DNA of 42,119 bases from Planctomycetota bacterium. GTDB taxonomy: Bacteria; Planctomycetota; UBA1135; UBA2386. Under the pieces are notes generated by a model, which was not told the origin of the DNA, did no database searches, and saw only the letters and a list, made by a program, of their open reading frames with translations. Positions 37,112 through 42,119 of this stretch are shown here, piece by piece. The position numbers and the translations under genes were made by a program. Position 1 is the first letter of the stretch; each line of letters opens with the position of its first letter. The DNA lies in assembly GCA_020848735.1 (NCBI GenBank), contig JADLHO010000163.1, forward strand, positions 67,313 through 109,431, given 5' to 3'.

Positions 37112-37204
37112 GCCCGCTGCGGGTCGTCGGGATCCCGGCGCGGATCGCGGCCGGCCGTCATCGCGACGCCTCGACCGCTATGGTGCGCGCGCCCCGCAGC
37201 CCGC

Positions 37205-37218
37205 GGTCCGCCGCGGAA
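37205..37218 (+). promoter_or_regulatory. Weaker candidate sigma-54 (-24/-12) promoter
   Basis: GGAACG-GGGA-TTGC has exact GG-to-GC spacing but A for C in the -24 element and C before GG. Transcription would start near 37230, some 40 bases before ATG 37272. A TATGGT -10-like box at 37179-37184 is an alternative. Confidence 0.4.
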
Positions 37219-37271
37219 CGGGGATTGCCAGCGGCGCGCGCCCTCGTCCTCGTCGGTCGACTTCCATAGCA

Positions 37272-40265
37272 ATGAGCTCTCCGACCCATCCGCTCGTCTG
37301 GATCGTCCTCTCCCTGCTCTCGTCGGCACCCCTCGCGCAGGGGCTCGTCGCGGAACTCGAATCCGCGGTCGACGCGTCGCCGAGTTCCATGGCGGCGGGG
37401 GGAGGCGCTGCCGCGGGCCTCGCCTGGTTCGCGGCGAACAGCCGCGGGGAGGGCATCGAACCCTGGGTCAGCGATGGGACGCCCGCCGGAACCCGGCTCC
37501 TCGCGGACCTCAATCCCGGCGCGGCACCCTCGAACCCGACGGCGTTCACACCCTTCGGCAACCGCGCCGTCTTCGTGACCGCATTCCCGGGTGCGCTGTG
37601 GATCAGCGATGGCACGCGCGCCGGAACGCTGCAACTCGCCACGACCGGCGGAACCGCGACCGAGGCTCCGGCCGTCGTGGGTTCGCAGATCTTCTTCGTG
37701 GGCTACAGCGCTGCGGCGGGGCATGAGCTCTTCGTCAGCGACGGCACGGTCGCGGGCACGCGCCTCGCCGCGGATCTCGTCCCGGGCACTGCGAGCGGCT
37801 CGCCGAGTCTGCTGCGCGCGTCGGGCGGGAAGGTCTTCTTCAGGTTCCAGTCGGGGCTCTGGTGCAGCGACGGCACCGGCGCGGGAACCCTCGAGCTCGG
37901 TTCCTCGAGCACCCTCGGCATGGTCAATGAGATCTGCGACGTCGCGGGAGTCGTCTTCCTCGCGACCGAGCGTCTGGGTGTGGGCGAGATCTGGCGCAGC
38001 GATGGCACGGTTGCCGGCACCTCGCTCGTGCGCGGCGCCTTCTCCGCCTGGCCTCATCGACTCGCGGCGCTCGGCAGCTCGCTGCTCTTCATCGCGAGCG
38101 ATGGCACGACGGCCAATGGCGAACTCTGGGCCTCCGACGGCACGGCCGCGGGCACGCGCCTCGTCTACGACTTCCAGAACTCGGCACACATCCCGATCTC
38201 GATCTACAGCCCCTTCTCGGTCATCGGCAACGTCGCCTACTTCAGCGCGGAAGAGGCGGCGACCGGCGCCGAGCTGTGGCGGACCGACGGCAGCAGCGCG
38301 GGCACCTGGCTCGTCTCGGACATCTGGAACAGCACCTGGTCCTCGTATCCGCAGGAGATCACGCGCCTGGGCAACCGGCTGGTCTTCTCCGCCGACCACT
38401 GGGCCTACGGCCGCGAGCTCTGGATCAGCGACGGCACGCGCGCCGGCACGCAGGTCGTCGTGGATCTCCAGCCCGGTCAGGCCGCGACCGGCTCGCCGAC
38501 CTTCCTGATCCCGCTCGCCAACCGCGTCGTGTTCTTCGCCAACGACGGCGTGCACGGCTTCGAGCCCTTCGCGTCGGACGGCACGGCCGCGGGCACGGGC
38601 CTGCTGGCGGACGTCCTCTTCACCCCGCTCGGCTCTTCGCCGAGCGACTTCGCCCGCTTCGGCGAACGCACGGTGTTCTCGGCGCAGACCACGGCTCTGG
38701 GCCGCGAGCCCTGGCTCACGGACGGAACGGCGCAGGGCACGGCACCTCTCGCCGATCTGCGGTCCGGCTCAGGGGGCTCCCAGCCCTATGGGTTCGTGGA
38801 GTGGAAGGGCCGCATCTGGTTCGGAGCGAGCGATCCGGCGTCGGGCACCGAGCCGTGGAGCAGCGACGGCAGCGCCGCGGGCTCTGCGCAACTCCTCGAC
38901 CTGCTGCCGGGGAATGGCAGCTCCCACCCGCAATCGTTCACGCCGCTCGGCGAGCGGCTCCTCTTCACGGCGTATGACGCCGCGGGGCATCGCGAGCTCT
39001 ATGTCAGCGACGGCACGCCCGCGGGCACGACGAAGCTCGATTTCGACCCGACGACCAATGCGGATCCGCAGAGTCTCACCCCTTTCGGTGATCTGCTCGC
39101 CTTCGTGGCGCGCGACGCGAACACCGGTCGGGAACTGTGGGTGACCGATGGCACGCTCGCGGGGACGCGGCGCGTCACCGACATCGCGCCGGGCCCCATC
39201 GACAGCGGCTGCTTCGGCCTGAGCGTCAACAATGGGCTGCTCTGGTTCAGCGCGACCACGACCCCCTTCACCTACCCGCCGCTCGCCGACCTCGATCCGT
39301 ACCTCAGCGACGGCAGCGCCGCGGGCACGCGTCGCGTGGTCGACTTCCCGACCCGTTCGGTGAGCACCTTCACCAGCACCTTCGTGCCCTTCGCCGGCCG
39401 GACCTGGTTCCCGCTCGCGAGTGGCCTCTCCTACCAGCTCTGGTCGAGCGACGGCAGCGGCCCCGGCACGCGGCTCGAGTTCGATCCGGGCCTCGGCTCC
39501 ATCCCGGGAAACCTCGCGCTGTGCGTCGCGGGTCAGCGGCTCTTCTTCGTCATCGCCGACCTGATCTGGTCGAGCGACGGCAGCCCGGCCGGGACGACGA
39601 ACTTCGCCTTCACCGGTGCCAGCGTGCGCGAGGTGATGCCTCTCGGCTCGAGCTCGCGCATCGTGTTCACGGCGGAACGCCCCGGCCTCGGCCGCGAGAT
39701 CTGGACCAGCGACGGCACGCCCGCGGGCACGGTGATGCAGCCCGAGCTCCTCCCTGGCGTGTCGAGTGCCGCGCCGCATTCCCTCGACCGCGCCGGGGAC
39801 ACGGTCTGGTTCGCCTTCGAGCACCCGCTCTTCGGTCGCGAGCTCGCCGCCATGCACCTGGGCGATGCGGGTGGGGCACTCGTCGAGCGCTTCGGTCAGG
39901 GCTGCGGCGGTTCCGCCGGCGTTCCGGAGATCGGTGCGCTGGGTCAGCCGCTGCTCGGTGACCCGGGCTTCGCGGTCACGCTCGATCGCGCGGTGCCCAA
40001 CTCGGGCGCCTGGTTCCTGATCGGCGGCTTCCTCTTCGCCGGCGGCGACGTGCTCGGTTGCTCCTTCAAGCTCGTGCCGCCCGCCCTCGCCGTGGGGGTG
40101 GGAACCGATGCGATGGGCCGCGCCACGCTCCCGCTCGGCATTCCCAACCAGCCTTCGCTGCTCGGGGTCGAGCTCTACGCGCACTGGCTGCAGATCGACC
40201 CGAACGGCGGCTTCCTGGGCTCGCTCGCGCTCAGCGACATGCTCGAGATCCTGATCGGGCGCTGA
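37272..40265 (+). CDS. Secreted ELWxxDGT-repeat protein
   Basis: A protein of 997 residues. ATG 37272 gives a normal signal peptide (WIVLSLLSSAPLAQG). About 17 repeats of 40-50 residues follow, each with a version of ELWVSDGTPAGT, for example EPWVSDGTPAGTRLLADL, ELFVSDGTVAGTRLAADL and ELWVTDGTLAGTRRVTDI. The repeats match the ELWxxDGT family and probably fold as beta-propeller-like blades. The last 120 residues (from about 870: RFGQGCGGSAGVPEIGALG) form a separate beta-rich domain with paired cysteines, of a type I associate with secreted proteins of high-GC Planctomycetota. It is likely extracellular or surface-bound. It may be an adhesive or recognition protein; no enzyme motif is seen. Confidence 0.88.
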   Translation: MSSPTHPLVWIVLSLLSSAPLAQGLVAELESAVDASPSSMAAGGGAAAGLAWFAANSRGEGIEPWVSDGTPAGTRLLADLNPGAAPSNPTAFTPFGNRAVFVTAFPGALWISDGTRAGTLQLATTGGTATEAPAVVGSQIFFVGYSAAAGHELFVSDGTVAGTRLAADLVPGTASGSPSLLRASGGKVFFRFQSGLWCSDGTGAGTLELGSSSTLGMVNEICDVAGVVFLATERLGVGEIWRSDGTVAGTSLVRGAFSAWPHRLAALGSSLLFIASDGTTANGELWASDGTAAGTRLVYDFQNSAHIPISIYSPFSVIGNVAYFSAEEAATGAELWRTDGSSAGTWLVSDIWNSTWSSYPQEITRLGNRLVFSADHWAYGRELWISDGTRAGTQVVVDLQPGQAATGSPTFLIPLANRVVFFANDGVHGFEPFASDGTAAGTGLLADVLFTPLGSSPSDFARFGERTVFSAQTTALGREPWLTDGTAQGTAPLADLRSGSGGSQPYGFVEWKGRIWFGASDPASGTEPWSSDGSAAGSAQLLDLLPGNGSSHPQSFTPLGERLLFTAYDAAGHRELYVSDGTPAGTTKLDFDPTTNADPQSLTPFGDLLAFVARDANTGRELWVTDGTLAGTRRVTDIAPGPIDSGCFGLSVNNGLLWFSATTTPFTYPPLADLDPYLSDGSAAGTRRVVDFPTRSVSTFTSTFVPFAGRTWFPLASGLSYQLWSSDGSGPGTRLEFDPGLGSIPGNLALCVAGQRLFFVIADLIWSSDGSPAGTTNFAFTGASVREVMPLGSSSRIVFTAERPGLGREIWTSDGTPAGTVMQPELLPGVSSAAPHSLDRAGDTVWFAFEHPLFGRELAAMHLGDAGGALVERFGQGCGGSAGVPEIGALGQPLLGDPGFAVTLDRAVPNSGAWFLIGGFLFAGGDVLGCSFKLVPPALAVGVGTDAMGRATLPLGIPNQPSLLGVELYAHWLQIDPNGGFLGSLALSDMLEILIGR

Positions 40266-40278
40266 GCGCCATAAGTGA

Positions 40279-40351
40279 TGGGCAGAGCCGGACTTGAACC
40301 GGCGACCCCAGCATTTTCAATGCTGTGCTCTACCAACTGAGCTATCCGCCC
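40279..40351 (-). tRNA. tRNA-Phe (GAA)
   Basis: On the minus strand a complete 73-base cloverleaf: acceptor GGGCGGA with TCTGCCC (one G-T pair), D arm GCTC-AGTTGGTA-GAGC, anticodon arm CAGCA-TTGAAAA-TGCTG with anticodon GAA, variable GGGTC, T arm GCCGG-TTCAAGT-CCGGC and discriminator A. The 3' CCA is not encoded. Confidence 0.97.
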
Positions 40352-40446
40352 GGATCGCGCGGCGCGCGTCGAACGCCCGCCGTTGCGAGGGCGCGAACGC
40401 TAGGCACGCGCCGGGGGGCGGTCAAGAGTCGAGTTGCGGTCGCGGC

Positions 40447-41415
40447 TCAGGAACGGAACACGTCGCGCGCCGCCGCGAGGTCGCGTGCGATCTGCGCGCG
40501 CAGGGCCGCCGCGTCGGCGAAGCGCCGTTCGTCGCGGAGGCGCGCGAGGAACGAGACCTCGAGCGGCTTGCCGTAGAGGTCCGCGTCGAAGTCGAGGAGG
40601 TGCACCTCGAGACGCGGTGCGCGCGGTCCCCCGTCGGCGGTCGAGAAGGTCGGACAGGAGCCGAGGTTGGCGACTCCCGGCCGCGTCTCGCCGAGCACGA
40701 GGACCTCGACCGCGTAGACCCCGGCGGGGGGGAGCACGAGGCTCTGCGGGACGATGTTCGCGGTCGGGAAGCCGAGCTCGCGGCCGCGGCCGTCGCCGTG
40801 CACGACCTCGCCGAAGGCCTGTGGCCAGCGGCCCAGCATGCGGTGGGCGAGGGCGAGGTCGCCCGCGCGGATCGCCGCGCGGATCGCGGTCGAGGAGATC
40901 GGCTGGCCGTCGACGCTCACGCGCGTGCCCTCGCGCACGAGGAAGCCGTGTTCCCGGCCGAGTGCCTCGAGGGCGTCGCGGGTGCCGGCGCGGTGCCTGC
41001 CGAAGGCGGCGTCGTGCCCCAGCAGCAGGGCCTGCGTGCGCAGGCCGCGGACGAGCACGCGTTCCGTGAAGGCCGCGGGGTCGAGGTCGCGGAGTGCCGC
41101 GTCGAACTCGAGCAGCAGCACGCGGCCGATGCCGGCGCGGCGCAGCAGGCGCAGGCGATGCGGCAGGCTCACGATCCAATCCACGCTGCGGCCGCGGAGC
41201 AGCTCGTCGGGGTGGTTGCGGAAGGTGATGACCGTCGGGAGCGAGCGCGTCGCGGAACCGAGCTCGACCAGCTCGAAGAGCAGGCGTTGGTGGCCGAGAT
41301 GGACGCCGTCGAAGACGCCCACCAGCACGGCCGAGCGCGACTCGATCGCGGAGTCCCCGTGGTTCGCGGCGAGGTCGATCCGATCGAGCGCCGCGAGGCC
41401 TTCGATCAGCCTCAC
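40447..41415 (-). CDS. ribF: Bifunctional riboflavin kinase/FMN adenylyltransferase
   Basis: A protein of 322 residues. GTG 41415 overlaps the def stop (GTGA), so the two are coupled. The N-terminal FAD synthetase half has GVFDGVHLGHQRLL (nucleotidyltransferase HxGH-type motif) and VSSTAIR-like PISSTAIRAAI. The C-terminal flavokinase half has GRELGFPTANI and the LEVHLLDFDADLYGK region. It makes FMN from riboflavin and then FAD. The normal length for the family is about 310. Cytosolic. Confidence 0.96.
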   Translation of the reverse strand: MRLIEGLAALDRIDLAANHGDSAIESRSAVLVGVFDGVHLGHQRLLFELVELGSATRSLPTVITFRNHPDELLRGRSVDWIVSLPHRLRLLRRAGIGRVLLLEFDAALRDLDPAAFTERVLVRGLRTQALLLGHDAAFGRHRAGTRDALEALGREHGFLVREGTRVSVDGQPISSTAIRAAIRAGDLALAHRMLGRWPQAFGEVVHGDGRGRELGFPTANIVPQSLVLPPAGVYAVEVLVLGETRPGVANLGSCPTFSTADGGPRAPRLEVHLLDFDADLYGKPLEVSFLARLRDERRFADAAALRAQIARDLAAARDVFRS

Positions 41416-41927
41416 GCCTTGGCGGCGAGGGCGCGCCGTTCCATGTCCGTGAGGCGGTTCCGGACCCTGAGCTTCTCGACGGAGCTCAGGCGATCGACGA
41501 AGAGCACGCCCCGCAGGTGGTCGAGCTCGTGCTGCACGATGCGGGCGACGAACTCGTCCAACTGCTCCTCGCGGACCTGACCCGCGAGGTCCTGGTAGCG
41601 CACCGTGATCGCGGTCGCCCGCTCGACCTCGGCGTAGAGCCCCGGGAAGGACAGGCAGCCCTCTTCGCCGAGCTCCTTGCCGCGCTTCCCGAGGATCTCG
41701 GGGTTGACCATCACGCGTTCGCCGCTGCGGTCCGCCGGATCACCGCTGGGGTTCAGGACGAAGAGGTCCAGTTCGCTGCCGACCTGGGGCGCGGCGAGCC
41801 CGACCCCTTTGCTGGCGTACATCGTCTCGAGCATGGCGCTCGCGAGCTGGGTGAGCGCGGGGCCGAAGTCCTGGACCTTCTTTCCGCCGCGGCGCAGGAC
41901 CGGGCCCGGGTACTTGACGATGTCCAT
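41412..41927 (-). CDS. def: Peptide deformylase
   Basis: A protein of 171 residues from ATG 41927. All three family motifs are present: GVGLAAPQ at 41-48, EEGCLSFPG with metal ligand Cys91, and QHELDHL with His133, Glu134 and His137. It removes the formyl group from nascent proteins at the ribosome. Coupled to ribF downstream. The 120-base gap to the next gene on the plus strand would hold both promoters. Confidence 0.97.
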   Translation of the reverse strand: MDIVKYPGPVLRRGGKKVQDFGPALTQLASAMLETMYASKGVGLAAPQVGSELDLFVLNPSGDPADRSGERVMVNPEILGKRGKELGEEGCLSFPGLYAEVERATAITVRYQDLAGQVREEQLDEFVARIVQHELDHLRGVLFVDRLSSVEKLRVRNRLTDMERRALAAKA

Positions 41928-42000
41928 GATCGATGGGGCGCGAGGCCGAGGCCGGTCCGAGAGGTCGGGCGGCGGCGTTGCGACTCGGTTCAGGCGTGGC

Positions 42001-42006
42001 TAGAGT
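42001..42006 (+). promoter_or_regulatory. Candidate -10 box before the last gene start
   Basis: TAGAGT preceded by GGC and followed by GCTCGGCCCC, 42 bases before ATG 42049. It fits the GCTA-N3-T pattern. The opposite strand reads CTCTAGCC and may serve def. Confidence 0.35.
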
Positions 42007-42048
42007 GCTCGGCCCCTCGAACCGCGTCAAGCACCGGAACGGCGCTCG

Positions 42049-42119
42049 ATGACGCTGCGCGAGCGACTCCGCGGCGTGCTGCGGGATCGCTGGCGCGCTC
42101 TGCGAGCGTCATGCTCGCA
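42049..42119 (+). CDS. Start of an unidentified gene, cut by the window edge
   Basis: ATG 42049 opens a frame (MTLRERLRGVLRDRWRALRA and on) still open at the last base. The first 23 residues are strongly basic and amphipathic. A CGGAACGG stretch upstream is a poor ribosome site, but a -10-like box lies at a suitable distance. Too short to identify. Confidence 0.4.
   Translation, partial: MTLRERLRGVLRDRWRALRASCS

Noticed and set aside
40259-40271. GGCGC-TGA-GCGCC at the end of the ELWxxDGT gene considered as a terminator
   Set aside because: The stem is only five pairs with a three-base loop and no T-run. It is easily explained by a common Arg-stop context.

Overview
The window is about 42 kb of very GC-rich bacterial chromosome, densely coded on both strands, with nearly all stops TGA and many 4-base ATGA or GTGA gene overlaps. 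An Mla-type lipid transport operon, many Sec lipoproteins, a secretin and a GspK-like protein point to a two-membrane (Gram-negative type) cell. The ELWxxDGT repeat protein with its C-terminal domain, the large TPR lipoproteins and the general style are consistent with a high-GC Planctomycetota. That assignment is inference, not proof. No rRNA, CRISPR array, insertion sequence or integrase was seen. One tRNA-Phe is present.

Layout. 1-3718 (minus): two coupled TPR lipoproteins, the second running off the left edge. 3946-7513 (plus): mlaE (with a fused STAS domain), mlaF, mlaD and an ABC-auxiliary lipoprotein. 7559-8962: a lipoprotein behind a good sigma-54 type -24/-12 box. 8972-10761 (minus): a two-gene ATPase plus DUF4435/TOPRIM-like module that resembles the PARIS (AriA/AriB) anti-phage system. 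10888-12147 (minus): an Npt/MFS-like transporter. 12279-16626 (plus): a large Ig-like lipoprotein, queC and a small lipoprotein. 16889-21072 (plus): rpsO and pnp, each preceded by a copy of the same three-hairpin element. PNPase has a long basic repeat tail. 21228-27089 (plus): a 1953-residue membrane-embedded sigma-54 activator. 27394-31212 (plus): a small secreted protein, a secretin and a GspK-like protein, starting behind a sigma-54 type box. 31249-35617 (minus): ctp, tsaD, larB and carA. 35751-40265 (plus): a 70-residue protein coupled to a serine hydrolase, then the ELWxxDGT protein. 40279-41927 (minus): tRNA-Phe, ribF and def. A new plus-strand gene appears to start at 42049.

How parts may work together. 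The sigma-54 activator gene lies immediately upstream of a sigma-54 type promoter that leads into secretin and GspK genes. Inverted TTCCGAC/GTCGGAA sites lie between them. Two more boxes of the same type precede the lipoprotein at 7607 and, more weakly, the ELWxxDGT protein at 37272. This suggests an envelope or secretion regulon driven by a one-polypeptide transmembrane activator. The ATPase/DUF4435 pair is the best candidate for an accessory, defence-like system. The paired RNA elements before rpsO and pnp are the best candidate for an undescribed regulatory RNA.
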